The notes under the pieces were generated by a model that was given only the letters and a program-made list of their open reading frames with translations, was not told the DNA's origin and searched no databases. The position numbers and the translations under genes were made by a program. Below are positions 45,942 to 55,533 of a stretch of 64,000 nt of DNA, piece after piece. Source of the stretch: Spirosoma rigui (lineage in GTDB: Bacteria; Bacteroidota; Bacteroidia; Cytophagales; Spirosomataceae); the NCBI RefSeq assembly GCF_002067135.1, contig NZ_CP020105.1, forward strand, positions 2,852,001 through 2,916,000. The letters run 5' to 3'. Each line of letters opens with the position of its first letter. Position 1 is the first letter of the stretch.

Positions 45942-46736
45942 ATGAGAGCACTTCTTTTCGTTTGCTGTTTGCTTGTATCCGGTATCAGCTACGCCCAAAC
46001 CACCCGCGAACCGCTGTTCAAGTCGTTCGATGGTACCCAGATTCATTACGATATACTGGGAGAGGGTAAACCCGTCGTGCTGCTGCATGGATTCATCACC
46101 AACGGCGAGAGCTGGAAACGGGCGCCTGTCCGGCAGGCGCTGGCCGATGCCGGGTTCAAGGTAGTGACGCTCGATCTGCGGGGAAACGGCCGGTCCGACA
46201 AACCCCACACGGCCGAAGCCTATCGTAACAACGCCGAGCTGAAAGATGTCATGGCGCTCATGAAACACCTTGGACTGACTACCTACGACGTAGTGGGGTA
46301 TTCACGTGGGGCCATCCTGACGGCCGAACTAATGACGATGGATAAGCAGGTGCGCCGGGCGGTGATGGGTGGTATGAGTGCCGACTTTACTGATCCGAAC
46401 TGGATCCGGCGCAAAAACTTCCACGAAGCACTCACCAAACCGGGCAGTCACCCGGAGCTACAGGCCGCCGTCGACAATGCCAAAAAGAGCGGAGCCGATA
46501 CGGTTGCGCTGGCCCGCATGCAGGAGTTTCAGCCGAGCACGAGCCGTGCCAAACTGGCGAAGATCCGGATACCCCTGCTGGTCATAAACGGCGAACAGGA
46601 CCTCGACAACGGTAACCCGAAGGAATTGGCCGATGCGGTGCCCGGTGCCCGGCTGGTGATGGTGCCCGGCACGCATGGCGGGGCCATGGTTACGCCGGAG
46701 TTTGCCAAAGCCGTTGTCGATTTCCTGAAGCAGTGA
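45942..46736 (+). CDS. Secreted alpha/beta hydrolase
   Basis: A 264-residue protein with a signal peptide (1-19, ending GISYAQ) and an alpha/beta-hydrolase fold: VVLLHGFITNGESW near 46 (oxyanion region HGF), LDLRGNGRSDKP near 78, nucleophile elbow GYSRGA with Ser121, an acid candidate in VINGEQDLDN near 217, and the late histidine in PGTHGGAM. It acts in the periplasm or outside. The fold covers esterases, epoxide hydrolases, haloalkane dehalogenases and others, and the substrate cannot be assigned. The next gene begins 76 bases downstream behind a -7-like box, so it is probably its own transcript. Confidence 0.85.
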   Translation: MRALLFVCCLLVSGISYAQTTREPLFKSFDGTQIHYDILGEGKPVVLLHGFITNGESWKRAPVRQALADAGFKVVTLDLRGNGRSDKPHTAEAYRNNAELKDVMALMKHLGLTTYDVVGYSRGAILTAELMTMDKQVRRAVMGGMSADFTDPNWIRRKNFHEALTKPGSHPELQAAVDNAKKSGADTVALARMQEFQPSTSRAKLAKIRIPLLVINGEQDLDNGNPKELADAVPGARLVMVPGTHGGAMVTPEFAKAVVDFLKQ

Positions 46737-46786
46737 GGTTTGTGAACCCTTAACAAGCTGGTAACAGTGAGCCTGTCGAAGCTGCT

Positions 46787-46794
46787 TACTTTTG
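46787..46794 (+). promoter_or_regulatory. -7 box before the phosphoesterase gene
   Basis: TACTTTTG matches TAnnTTTG, 18 bases before the chosen ATG at 46813. It covers the alternative TTG codon at 46792, which supports the downstream start. No clear -33 box. Confidence 0.5.
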
Positions 46795-46812
46795 TTGAAA
46801 AAAAACGGTCGT

Positions 46813-49251
46813 ATGCGTTCTCTGTTTGCTCCCCTGATTTTGTTCGTTTTGCCAGCGCTTGTCTTCGCGCAGGCCCCTGAAAAGTCTGCGTTCACTCCGG
46901 GTAGCGGGTCGGTAGGACAACGGGTGACATTACCCAACGGATGGAGCCTGACCCCCCTGGGCCAGTCGGTACCCCTGGGTGATTTGCCGCTGAACATGGC
47001 CGTATCGCCCAACGGCGGTAAACGACTGGCGGTAACCAACAATGGGCAGAGTACACAGACCATTCAACTGATCGACATTGCCGGTAAAAACGTACTGAGC
47101 GAAGTCGTGATCCCCAAATCCTGGGTAGGCCTGCGCTTCACGCCCGACGGAAAACGGTTGCTGGCTTCCGGTGGTAACGACAACCGCGTTGTGATCTATG
47201 ACGTCTCGGGCGATAAACTGCAAAAGATAGATTCGGTTGTGCTGGGAAAACCCTGGCCGAATCGCCTATCGGTTGCGGGTATTGAAACCGATAAGTCGGG
47301 CGCAACGCTCTACGCCGTTACCAAAGATGATAGTGCGCTGTATGTGTGCGACCTGGCGACAAAGCAGGTGAAGAACCGTATCAAACTGCCCGCCGAAGCC
47401 TACACCTGCCTGCGATCACCGGTTTCGGATGAAGTATTCATTACGATCTGGGGCGGAGAAAAAATCGTAATCTACGACCCGAAACAGCAGAAACTGACGG
47501 GCGAAATCTCCACAGGTAGTCACCCCAGCGATATGAAGTTTACCCGCAATGGGAAAACCCTGTTTGTGGCTAATGCCAATGATAACTCAGTATCCGTCAT
47601 TGACGTGAAGACACGTCGGGTGGTCGAAACGCTCAATACCGCCTTGTTCTCCGACGCGCCGGCGGGTAGCACGCCCAACGGCCTTGCCCTGACGTCCGAC
47701 AATAAGACCCTGCTCGTGGCCAACGCCGACAACAACTGCCTGGCTGTTTTCGACGTTGAAAAAACCGGGAAAAGCCGATCGCTGGGTTTCATTCCCACCG
47801 GCTGGTATCCAACATCGGTCAAGGTAGTGGGCAAGACGGTGTTAGTAGCCAATGGAAAGGGCTTTGCCTCCAAAGCGAATCCGAAAGGCCCCAATCCGTT
47901 CAAACGACGCGAGGCCGATACCGAATACATTGCGGGCCTGTTCAAGGGAGCTTTATCCATATTTGATATGCCCAAACCCCCTGCTATAACGGCGCTGTCG
48001 AAGCTGGTCTATCAGAATACACCCTACACCAAAGAAAAGGAGAAAGCCGCCGTCGGGCAGACCAGCGCATCGCCCATCCCAACGAGGGTAGGAGAAAAGT
48101 CGGCCGCCATTAAGTATGTCTTCTACATCATAAAAGAAAACCGCACCTACGACCAGGTGTTCGGCGATATGCCCGGCGGCAACGGTGATACATCGCTATG
48201 CCTGTTTCCCGAGCACGTAACGCCCAACCAGCACGCGCTGGCCCGTGAATTTGTCCTGCTTGACAACTTCTACGTCGATGCCGAGGTGAGCGCCGATGGG
48301 CACAACTGGAGCACGGCCGCTTACGCAACGGACTACGTCGAGAAAACCTGGCCTACCAGTTATGGTGGCCGGGGGGGCACGTATGATTACGAAGGCAGTC
48401 GGCCGGTGGCGTATCCGAAGAAAGGATTTATCTGGGACTACTGCCAGCGGGCGGGGCTACGTTACCGGAGCTACGGTGAATTTGAGGCTTATTCAAAACG
48501 CAAAGGGTCGGCACTCGACGGACGGTTTGCCCCCAACTATCCCGACTACGACCTGACCATAAAGGATATTGACCGGGTAGAGATCTGGAAAAAGGACCTC
48601 GATTCGCTTATCGGACGTAACGCCGTCCCGCACTTCAGCAGCATCCGGCTGGGCAATAACCACACCAGTGGCGCACGCATCGGGGCTCCGACGCCCACCG
48701 CCCACGTAGCCGATAATGATCTGGCCGTAGGTCGGTTTGTCGAGTATCTGTCAAAAAGCCCGATCTGGAAAGAATCGGCAGTGTTCATTCTGGAAGACGA
48801 CGCTCAGAACGGTGCCGACCATGTGGATGCGCACCGCTCGCCCGCGCTCGTGATCAGTCCCTACACGAAACGCAACCATGTAGAGCATACCGCCTATTCG
48901 ACATCGGGTATGCTGCGAACAATGGAATTGATTCTGGGGCTGCCCCCCATGAGCCAATACGACGCGGCTGCCCGGCCCATGTTTGCCTGTTTCACCAACA
49001 CGCCTACGCTCACGCCGTACACGCATATTCCGGCCAGGGTTGACCTCGACGCGAAGAATACGGCCATGACCGAGCCCGCCCGTCAGTCGGAAAAAATCGA
49101 TCTGCGTTATGCCGATAAAATCGACGACCGGCTGTTTAACGAAATCATCTGGAAAACCGTAAAAGGGGAGCATTCTGTCATGCCCGCACCCCGGCGGGGC
49201 GCTTTTTTGACCGTTGCCGCCGATGACGACGACGATGACGATGACGAATAG
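46813..49251 (+). CDS. Beta-propeller plus phosphoesterase-domain secreted protein
   Basis: An 812-residue protein from ATG 46813. A TTG-started form from 46792 would add 7 residues and overlap the -7 box. A signal peptide (MRSLFAPLILFVLPALVFAQ) precedes a YVTN/SMP-30-like beta-propeller (about 35-390; for example LRFTPDGKRLLASGG, DMKFTRNGKTLFVANANDNSVSVI) and a phosphoesterase-family (phospholipase C/acid phosphatase, alkaline-phosphatase-like) domain (about 430-730) with YIIKENRTYDQVFGD, DAEVSADGHNW, ILEDDAQNGADHVDAHRSPALVISPY. The metal-binding Asp/His residues appear present. The last residues are a short poly-acidic tail (DDDDDDE). The likely role is extracytoplasmic phosphodiester or phosphomonoester hydrolysis; substrate unknown. 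Confidence 0.85.
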   Translation: MRSLFAPLILFVLPALVFAQAPEKSAFTPGSGSVGQRVTLPNGWSLTPLGQSVPLGDLPLNMAVSPNGGKRLAVTNNGQSTQTIQLIDIAGKNVLSEVVIPKSWVGLRFTPDGKRLLASGGNDNRVVIYDVSGDKLQKIDSVVLGKPWPNRLSVAGIETDKSGATLYAVTKDDSALYVCDLATKQVKNRIKLPAEAYTCLRSPVSDEVFITIWGGEKIVIYDPKQQKLTGEISTGSHPSDMKFTRNGKTLFVANANDNSVSVIDVKTRRVVETLNTALFSDAPAGSTPNGLALTSDNKTLLVANADNNCLAVFDVEKTGKSRSLGFIPTGWYPTSVKVVGKTVLVANGKGFASKANPKGPNPFKRREADTEYIAGLFKGALSIFDMPKPPAITALSKLVYQNTPYTKEKEKAAVGQTSASPIPTRVGEKSAAIKYVFYIIKENRTYDQVFGDMPGGNGDTSLCLFPEHVTPNQHALAREFVLLDNFYVDAEVSADGHNWSTAAYATDYVEKTWPTSYGGRGGTYDYEGSRPVAYPKKGFIWDYCQRAGLRYRSYGEFEAYSKRKGSALDGRFAPNYPDYDLTIKDIDRVEIWKKDLDSLIGRNAVPHFSSIRLGNNHTSGARIGAPTPTAHVADNDLAVGRFVEYLSKSPIWKESAVFILEDDAQNGADHVDAHRSPALVISPYTKRNHVEHTAYSTSGMLRTMELILGLPPMSQYDAAARPMFACFTNTPTLTPYTHIPARVDLDAKNTAMTEPARQSEKIDLRYADKIDDRLFNEIIWKTVKGEHSVMPAPRRGAFLTVAADDDDDDDDE

Positions 49252-49512
49252 CCACCTCATGTGCGGACGTTCGGTCCCGAGCCGTTGATGATGCCGTCCT
49301 TGATGAGTTTATTCACAATTCGTTGAGGTGGCATTTCATTACTGCCGGGAGTGGTAACTGTGAACAGTAGCAGTGCGTAACGTCGTGAATGAACCCGGGT
49401 AGAAAAGCTGACCGAATGGTATAAATGAACGGGCTGACAACTGATCAACTGTACGACTAAGTTATGGAGCGCGTTGGAATTATGCGTATGTTCGGGTTCA
49501 ACCTGACGCAGC

Positions 49513-51975
49513 ATGTACAACCGTTTTATTCTTGGCCTCAGCTTTTGTCTGGCAGCCTTCACTTATGCCTGTTCCCAGCCGACCCAAACCCTGAAAATGC
49601 CGGGTCTTCAGCAACCCGTCGAAATTATCCGCGATCATTGGGGGGTCAATCATATCTACGCCAAAAACGAACATGATCTGTTTTTTGCGCAAGGGTATTC
49701 GGCCGCGCAGGATCGACTGTTTCAGTTGGAAATCTGGCGTCGTCAGGCTACAGGAACCGTATCCGAACTGCTGGGTCCGCAGGAGACCAAACGGGATATG
49801 GGTACGCGTCTGTTCCGCTTTCGGGGCAACATTGACAAGGAACTGTTGCACTACCACCCACATGGTCCACTCATTGTTCGGGCCTTCGTGGCCGGTATCA
49901 ATGCCTATATCACCGAGATCCTGAAAACGCCCGAAGCCCTCCCGTTTGAGTTTCAGGTGCTGAAAACAAAGCCTGCGCTCTGGACCCCCGAAGTTGTTAT
50001 CAGCCGCCACCAGGGACTATTGGGGAATGTCCGGGATGAGCTTAACTACGGCCGGCTGGTCAAACTGATCGGAGCCGAAAAACTTCGCGAACTACAGTGG
50101 TTTCACCCAGCCACAAAGCCAGCCGAGCCCGACCTGACCCTGCACGTCGACGGTGATGCCTTGTTCCAGCCCATCCTGGAACTGTACGAAGCCTTCCGGC
50201 TGCCCTTAAAGTTTGGCGGACGCGCAACCAAGGCGGACGAAGACGAAGCGGGGGTGAGGGAACTGCTGGGGCCGGTGAGTGACGACTGGTTCGATACCGA
50301 AAAACAGTACGTAGGCTCGAACAACTGGATTATTTCGGGCAGTAAGTCAAGTAGTGGTTATCCCATGCTGGCTAACGATCCGCACCGGGCGCAGTCGACG
50401 CCGTCGCTGCGGTACTGGGTGCACCTGAACGCGCCGGGCTGGAACGTAGTAGGCGCCGGTGAGCCAACGTTACCGGGCATCTCCATTGGCCACAACGATT
50501 ACGGCGCGTGGGGGCTGACGATCTTTGAAACCGACAACGAAGATTTGTACGTGTACGATACGAATCCGGCTAATCCAGACCAGTATATGTACCGCGGCAA
50601 GGGGACGGCAAAGCGCTGGGTGACAATGAAAACGCTGACCGAAAGCATTCCCATGAAAAATGGGTCTGCCGTTACGGCTACGCTGAAATACACCCAGCAT
50701 GGACCGGTGGTTTTCGAGGACAAAGTCCGGTATAAAGCCTATGCCATTCGGGCGGGCTGGCTCGAACGGGGCTGCGCGCCTTACCTGGCCAGCCTTCGAA
50801 TGAATCAGGCTAAAAACTGGACCGAGTTCCGGCAGGCGTGTTCCTACAGCCGGATCCCGGGCGAAAATATGATCTGGGCCGATAAAGCGGGGACCATTGG
50901 CTGGCAGGCCGTAGGGCTTTCGCCCATTCGCCGGAACTATACGGGGTTGGTACCGGTACCGGGCGATGGGCGGTTCGAATGGGGTGGCTACTTACCCATT
51001 CAGCAGTTACCCAACAAACTCAACCCGGCGGAGGGGTATGTGGTTACGGCCAACAACAACCTGACCCCGGCCAACTTTCCCAACCGCAATGCAATAGGCT
51101 GGACCTGGGCTGCACCAAGCCGGGCGCACCGGATAGAAGAGGTACTGAATGATGGCAAGCGCAAAAACCTGGTAGACTTTATGGCGTTGCAGGCCGACTA
51201 CCTGTCCATTCCGGCCCGGACGCTGGTACCGTTGCTGCAAAACCTGTCGTCGCCCAACGACCGCACCGAACAAGCTTTAACGTACTTACGGAAGTGGGAC
51301 TATAAACTCGAACCCAACTCGGTGGCGGCCGCCATCTACGTAGCCTGGGAGGGGCAACTGAAGCAGGCAGTCGGGCAATACCTGATCCCGGAAGCTGCCC
51401 GTCCTTACATGAAAACGTTGCCGTCGAAACGGGTGATCGACTGGCTGGTAGTTCCTCACCCCCAACCCCTCCGGCCGTCAACGTCCGCTTCCGGGGGAGT
51501 TGGAATAGGAGGTACTGCCAGGGGTGAAGGGCGCGATAGCCTTTTGCTTGCCTGCCTTGATAAGGCCGTAGCAGAACTGACCGACCGACTTGGAAACGAT
51601 ACCGACGACTGGTCGTACGGTCAGCGTAAAAACAAGCACATTACCATTATTCACCCACTTAGCGACAGGGTCGACAAGGCGATGCAACAGAAGATAAACC
51701 TGGGGCCGGTGGCGCGGGGTGGCTATGGCGAAACAGTTAACGCCACGGCGAACGACCTGAACCAGACCCACGGGGCTTCGTTCCGGATTCTGGTAGATAC
51801 CGAAGACTGGGATAAAACATTGGGAATTAACAGCCCCGGCCAGTCGGGCGATCCGGCCAGTCCGCATTACAGCGACCTGTTTCCCGTCTGGGCCGAAAAC
51901 GGGTACTTCCCGGTTTTCTTTTCGAAGGAGAAAATTCAATCCATTGCCGAAAAAACGTCGGTACTGACCCCCTGA
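49513..51975 (+). CDS. Penicillin acylase family lipoprotein (Ntn hydrolase)
   Basis: An 820-residue precursor. A lipobox-like FTYAC with Cys20 suggests a lipoprotein. The alpha-chain region contains IIRDHWGVNHIYAKNEHDLFFAQGY and AQDRLFQLEIWRRQATG. The beta chain should start at Ser269 in VGSNNWIISG, the autoprocessing nucleophile, followed by YPMLANDPHRA, PGISIGHNDYGAWGLT and GENMIWADKAGTIGW. Family members cleave amide bonds of beta-lactams, N-acyl-homoserine lactones or other N-acyl compounds. An unusual in-frame insert of about 26 codons (51454-51530), made of palindromic repeat DNA, splits the beta chain near residue 650. The frame stays open through it. The substrate is unknown; quorum-signal or N-acyl-amide hydrolysis is plausible. 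Confidence 0.9.
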   Translation: MYNRFILGLSFCLAAFTYACSQPTQTLKMPGLQQPVEIIRDHWGVNHIYAKNEHDLFFAQGYSAAQDRLFQLEIWRRQATGTVSELLGPQETKRDMGTRLFRFRGNIDKELLHYHPHGPLIVRAFVAGINAYITEILKTPEALPFEFQVLKTKPALWTPEVVISRHQGLLGNVRDELNYGRLVKLIGAEKLRELQWFHPATKPAEPDLTLHVDGDALFQPILELYEAFRLPLKFGGRATKADEDEAGVRELLGPVSDDWFDTEKQYVGSNNWIISGSKSSSGYPMLANDPHRAQSTPSLRYWVHLNAPGWNVVGAGEPTLPGISIGHNDYGAWGLTIFETDNEDLYVYDTNPANPDQYMYRGKGTAKRWVTMKTLTESIPMKNGSAVTATLKYTQHGPVVFEDKVRYKAYAIRAGWLERGCAPYLASLRMNQAKNWTEFRQACSYSRIPGENMIWADKAGTIGWQAVGLSPIRRNYTGLVPVPGDGRFEWGGYLPIQQLPNKLNPAEGYVVTANNNLTPANFPNRNAIGWTWAAPSRAHRIEEVLNDGKRKNLVDFMALQADYLSIPARTLVPLLQNLSSPNDRTEQALTYLRKWDYKLEPNSVAAAIYVAWEGQLKQAVGQYLIPEAARPYMKTLPSKRVIDWLVVPHPQPLRPSTSASGGVGIGGTARGEGRDSLLLACLDKAVAELTDRLGNDTDDWSYGQRKNKHITIIHPLSDRVDKAMQQKINLGPVARGGYGETVNATANDLNQTHGASFRILVDTEDWDKTLGINSPGQSGDPASPHYSDLFPVWAENGYFPVFFSKEKIQSIAEKTSVLTP
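51454..51530 (+). repeat. REP/MITE-like palindromic insert inside the penicillin acylase gene
   Basis: Outer CCTCACCCC and GGGGTGAAGG ends flank inner arms 51462-51474 and 51491-51503, which pair 11 of 13. The CTCACCCCCAACCCC motif is common in dispersed intergenic palindromes of many bacteria. Here it lies in frame in a gene, encoding a low-complexity Gly/Pro/Ser-rich segment. Confidence 0.55.
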
Positions 51976-52053
51976 TATAGCACGGACGCCGGGCCATGTA
52001 CGTTCCGAAAAAACGGACTGGAGTCCGCACTACGTTGGGGAGTCTACATTTTG

Positions 52054-52061
52054 TACTTTTG
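52054..52061 (+). promoter_or_regulatory. -7 box before argS
   Basis: TACTTTTG matches TAnnTTTG, with a TTG at 52035-52037 as a possible -33 element. It lies 40 bases before the chosen argS ATG and overlaps an upstream in-frame start, so the ATG at 52102 is preferred. Confidence 0.6.
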
Positions 52062-52101
52062 CGCTCGCAAAACCGCCGTTCCAGAGCGGTTCTTCTCATT
52101 C

Positions 52102-53886
52102 ATGAATATACAGGAAGACATAAGCAGTGCTATCCAACAGGCTGTTGCTGCCTTGTACCAGCAGGAAATTGGAGACGTAATTTTACAACCCACCAAGAAA
52201 GAGTTTGAGGGAACATACACCTTCGTAACGTTTCCGCTTACCAAGGCACTCCGTCAGGCACCGGTTCAGATAGGTGAGCGCATTGGCACCTGGCTGGTCG
52301 AAAATACCAGCGTTGTCCGGGCGTTCAACGTCGTGCAGGGATTTCTTAATCTCAGCGTGGCCGATGCCGCCTGGCTCACCACACTCACCAACATGGCCGG
52401 TGATTCGTCATTCGGTAGATTACCCGCCCGGGGCCAGTCGGTGATGGTGGAGTTCTCGTCGCCCAATACCAATAAGCCGCTCCACCTGGGTCACCTGCGG
52501 AATAATTTCCTGGGCGATTCGGTCAGCCGGATTCTGGACGCCAACGGCTATGACGTAATTAAAACCTGTATCGTCAACGACCGGGGTGTCCACATCTGTA
52601 AGTCAATGCTGGCCTACCAGCGCTTCGGTAACGGCGAAACCCCCGAGTCGTCGGGGTTGAAAGGTGACCACCTGATCGGCAAATACTACGTCCTGTTCGA
52701 TAGGGCGTACAAAGCCGAAATCGAGACGATGGTTGCGCAGGGAACGGACAAGGAAGTGGCCGAAAAAACGGCTCCCCTCATGCAGGCCGTTCAGCAGATG
52801 TTGCGCCAGTGGGAGCAGGGCGATCCTGAAACCATTGCACTCTGGAACAAGCTTAACAACTGGGTGTATGCCGGGTTTGAAACTACCTACAAAAGCATTG
52901 GTGTCAGCTTCGACAAGACGTACTACGAGTCGCAGACCTACCTGCTGGGAAAAGAGATTATTGAAGAGGGCTTACAGAAAGGCGTTTTTTACCGTAAAGA
53001 CGACAACTCGGTCTGGATCGACCTGACCGATGAGGGGCTGGATCAGAAACTCGTTCTCCGCTCCGACGGTACGTCGGTTTACATGACGCAGGATCTCGGC
53101 ACGACCGAGTTGAAGTACAGCGATTTCAACTGCGATCGCCAGATCTGGGTAGTGGGCAACGAGCAGGATTACCATTTCAACGTGCTGTTCGCTATCATGC
53201 GCCGGTTGGGTCGCCCTTATGCCAATGAGTTGTATCATCTTTCCTACGGGATGGTCGATCTGCCGACGGGTAAGATGAAGTCGCGCGAAGGCACCGTTGT
53301 CGACGCCGACGACCTGATCCGGGAAACGACTGATGCCGCTTCGGCCGCTGCCGACGATGCGGCTAAGGGGAAACTGGATGAGTTTACGGAGGCCGAAAAA
53401 GCCGCTCTCTTTCAGATGCTCGGACTGGGTGCGCTGAAGTACTACCTGCTGAAGGTAGATCCGCAAAAACGGATGCAGTTCAACCCCGCCGAATCGGTGG
53501 ACCTGCACGGCAATACGGGACCTTATATTCAGTACGTACACGCCCGCATCCGGTCGGTGGTCCGCAAAGCCGCAGAGATGGGTGTGTCGGCTACCGGGGC
53601 CGTAGCGACCACGGATCTGGATGAAATTGAACAGCAGCTGATTTACTTGCTGAGCCAGTTCCCGCAACGAATTGCCGATGCCGGTAAGGATCTGGCGCCA
53701 TCTTACATTGCGCAGTATGCCTACGAACTGGCCAAAACATTTAACCAGTTTTATGATAAACTGTCGATCCTGAAAGAGACCGATCCCGTCAAATTAAATA
53801 ACCGTCTTATCCTATCGGAATTAGTGGCCGAAACCATCCGTAAAGCGATGGGGTTATTGGGCATAGACGTACCCGAGAAAATGTAA
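52102..53886 (+). CDS. argS: Arginine--tRNA ligase (ArgRS)
   Basis: A 594-residue class I synthetase from ATG 52102 (MNIQEDISS). Upstream ATG codons to 52051 lie in the promoter region. The N-terminal additional domain is followed by the HIGH-type motif HLGHLRNN near 128, FSSPNTNKPL just before it, and the KMSK-like TGKMKSREGTVVDADDL near 393. The end has the anticodon-binding helical domain with YAYELAKTFNQFYDKLSI. It charges tRNA-Arg in the cytosol. Length is normal. A glutathione peroxidase gene follows by 15 bases and may be co-transcribed; a terminator after that gene closes the unit. Confidence 0.96.
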   Translation: MNIQEDISSAIQQAVAALYQQEIGDVILQPTKKEFEGTYTFVTFPLTKALRQAPVQIGERIGTWLVENTSVVRAFNVVQGFLNLSVADAAWLTTLTNMAGDSSFGRLPARGQSVMVEFSSPNTNKPLHLGHLRNNFLGDSVSRILDANGYDVIKTCIVNDRGVHICKSMLAYQRFGNGETPESSGLKGDHLIGKYYVLFDRAYKAEIETMVAQGTDKEVAEKTAPLMQAVQQMLRQWEQGDPETIALWNKLNNWVYAGFETTYKSIGVSFDKTYYESQTYLLGKEIIEEGLQKGVFYRKDDNSVWIDLTDEGLDQKLVLRSDGTSVYMTQDLGTTELKYSDFNCDRQIWVVGNEQDYHFNVLFAIMRRLGRPYANELYHLSYGMVDLPTGKMKSREGTVVDADDLIRETTDAASAAADDAAKGKLDEFTEAEKAALFQMLGLGALKYYLLKVDPQKRMQFNPAESVDLHGNTGPYIQYVHARIRSVVRKAAEMGVSATGAVATTDLDEIEQQLIYLLSQFPQRIADAGKDLAPSYIAQYAYELAKTFNQFYDKLSILKETDPVKLNNRLILSELVAETIRKAMGLLGIDVPEKM

Positions 53887-53901
53887 ACGGTTCCAAACCC
53901 C

Positions 53902-54522
53902 ATGAAAAAGCCAGTTGTTTTCACTCTAATTGCGGTTACGCTCGTCGTAGCCCTAACCAGCTTTATGTCGTTATCAACGATTGTTAAAGGAATTTTCAGT
54001 GATAAGAAGGATGCCGCTGCCGCACCAGCAAACCTGGAGGCACCCACCAAATCGCTTTACGACTTTACCGTAAAAAGTATTGACGGCAAACCGGTGGCAC
54101 TGAGTGCCTACAAAGGCAAGAAAATTGTCATTCTCAATACGGCCTCCAAATGCGGCTATACCCCACAGTATGCCGACTGGGAGAAGTTCTACAAAGCCCA
54201 CGGCGATAAGGTTGTTGTATTGGGTTTCCCGGCCAACAATTTCATGGGCCAGGAGCCCGGTACCAATGAAGAAGTTGCCAGCTTCTGCCAGAAAAACTAC
54301 GGTGTCACTTTTCCGATGTTTGAGAAAGTCGATGTAGTTGGCAGCAACCAGTCGCCCCTTTACAAGTGGCTGACGACGAAGTCGCTCAACGGCTGGAATG
54401 ACAAGGCACCTACCTGGAATTTCTGCAAGTACGTCGTTGATGAGCAGGGTAAACTAACCAACTTCTTCGCGTCGGGTGTGAAGCCTGACGATGCCGAGTT
54501 CAAAAAGGCCATTGGTATCTAA
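53902..54522 (+). CDS. Glutathione peroxidase-like (thiol peroxidase) protein
   Basis: A 206-residue protein with an N-terminal hydrophobic segment (about 5-27) suggesting export or membrane anchoring, then a GPx fold: LNTASKCGYTPQY with catalytic Cys84 (Cys, not selenocysteine), GFPANNFMGQEPG near 114, and PTWNFCKYVVDEQG near 175. Like most bacterial enzymes it is probably thioredoxin-dependent. It removes hydroperoxides. It lies 15 bases after argS and is followed by a strong terminator. The N-terminal anchor is a little longer than in typical cytoplasmic forms and points to periplasmic action. Confidence 0.92.
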   Translation: MKKPVVFTLIAVTLVVALTSFMSLSTIVKGIFSDKKDAAAAPANLEAPTKSLYDFTVKSIDGKPVALSAYKGKKIVILNTASKCGYTPQYADWEKFYKAHGDKVVVLGFPANNFMGQEPGTNEEVASFCQKNYGVTFPMFEKVDVVGSNQSPLYKWLTTKSLNGWNDKAPTWNFCKYVVDEQGKLTNFFASGVKPDDAEFKKAIGI

Positions 54523-54534
54523 CGAGAAAAGAGG

Positions 54535-54590
54535 CAAAGCGTGAACGAGTGAATAACGTCCGTACAGGGCAGTCACTCGTTCACGCTTTG
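54535..54590 (+). terminator. Terminator after the glutathione peroxidase gene
   Basis: An 18-base perfect inverted repeat (54535-54552 and 54573-54590, 20-base loop) followed by TCGTGTTT. It starts 12 bases after the stop. Confidence 0.8.
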
Positions 54591-54612
54591 TCGTGTTTAC
54601 TCACGCCCCTTT

Positions 54613-55533
54613 ATGAAGTCCTGGATTGCTGCGGCCCGGCCGCGTACGTTGCCGCTGGCGCTGGCCAGTATCATCCTGGGTAGTTTGCTGGCGCTGGCTA
54701 ACTTTCAGTTTAGCTGGAAAATAACGCTGCTGGCCTCGCTAACCACTATTTTTCTACAGATCCTGTCCAATTTTGCCAACGATTACGGCGATGCCGTATC
54801 GGGTAAAGATACCGACCAGCGGGTAGGACCCCGCCGGGCCGTGGCCACCGGCGACATCACTAAAGAAGCCATGCTACGCGGTATTATTATTACGGCCGTG
54901 CTGTCGCTCGTGTGTGGTATCTGGCTGCTGGTTGAGTCCTTTCAGGACGCGGATTCTGTTAGCGGAGGCCTTGCCGACGTGCCGGTACGGTTCTGGCTTT
55001 TCCTGATTCTGGGTATCCTCAGCATTGCGGCTGCGGTAGGCTACACCAATGGCAAACGTCCCTACGGGTATGCCGGTTTCGGCGATATTGCCGTACTCAT
55101 TTTTTTCGGTTGGGTAGGCGTACTGGGTACTTATTTTCTGCATACACTATCGTTCGTACCACTCCTGTTTCTGCCCGCCACGAGCGTTGGCCTTTTCGCT
55201 ACGGGAGTGCTGAACATTAACAATATTCGTGATATTGAAACCGATACGGCAACGGGGAAGAAGTCGATTCCGGCTCGGTTGGGGTTACCATTGGCCATCC
55301 GCTACCACTGGGGCCTGCTCATTACGGGGATGTTCTGCGCGCTGGTCTACTCCTTCCTGACCGATGCGCCGTTGCTCGGCTACATGTATGTGCTGGCGTT
55401 TCCGTTATTCATCCTGAACGGTCGGGCGGTAGCCACGCACAAACGGCCCGTCGAGTTGAACGCCCGCCTTGGTCAGCTGGCTCTGTCGACGCTCCTTTTC
55501 GTCATTCTCTTCGGTGCAAGCCAGGTTATGTAA
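54613..55533 (+). CDS. menA: 1,4-dihydroxy-2-naphthoate polyprenyltransferase
   Basis: A 306-residue UbiA-family membrane prenyltransferase with about 8-9 helices. The first Asp-rich motif is in NFANDYGDAVSGKDTDQ near 53-69, followed by VGPRRAV. The second is DIETDTATGKKSIPARLG near 205-222. MenA attaches the polyprenyl chain to DHNA in menaquinone synthesis, the respiratory quinone expected in Cytophagales. Length is normal. It stands as its own unit between the GPx terminator and a GH16 gene 98 bases downstream; no other men genes are in the window. Confidence 0.93.
   Translation: MKSWIAAARPRTLPLALASIILGSLLALANFQFSWKITLLASLTTIFLQILSNFANDYGDAVSGKDTDQRVGPRRAVATGDITKEAMLRGIIITAVLSLVCGIWLLVESFQDADSVSGGLADVPVRFWLFLILGILSIAAAVGYTNGKRPYGYAGFGDIAVLIFFGWVGVLGTYFLHTLSFVPLLFLPATSVGLFATGVLNINNIRDIETDTATGKKSIPARLGLPLAIRYHWGLLITGMFCALVYSFLTDAPLLGYMYVLAFPLFILNGRAVATHKRPVELNARLGQLALSTLLFVILFGASQVM

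Noticed and set aside
51454..51530. Frameshift or pseudogene in the penicillin acylase
   Set aside because: The frame remains open on both sides of the repeat and the downstream beta-chain motifs continue in phase.
52051..52101. Earlier argS start adding 17 residues
   Set aside because: It overlaps the -7 box and gives a Cys/Phe-rich leader not usual in ArgRS; ATG 52102 is better.
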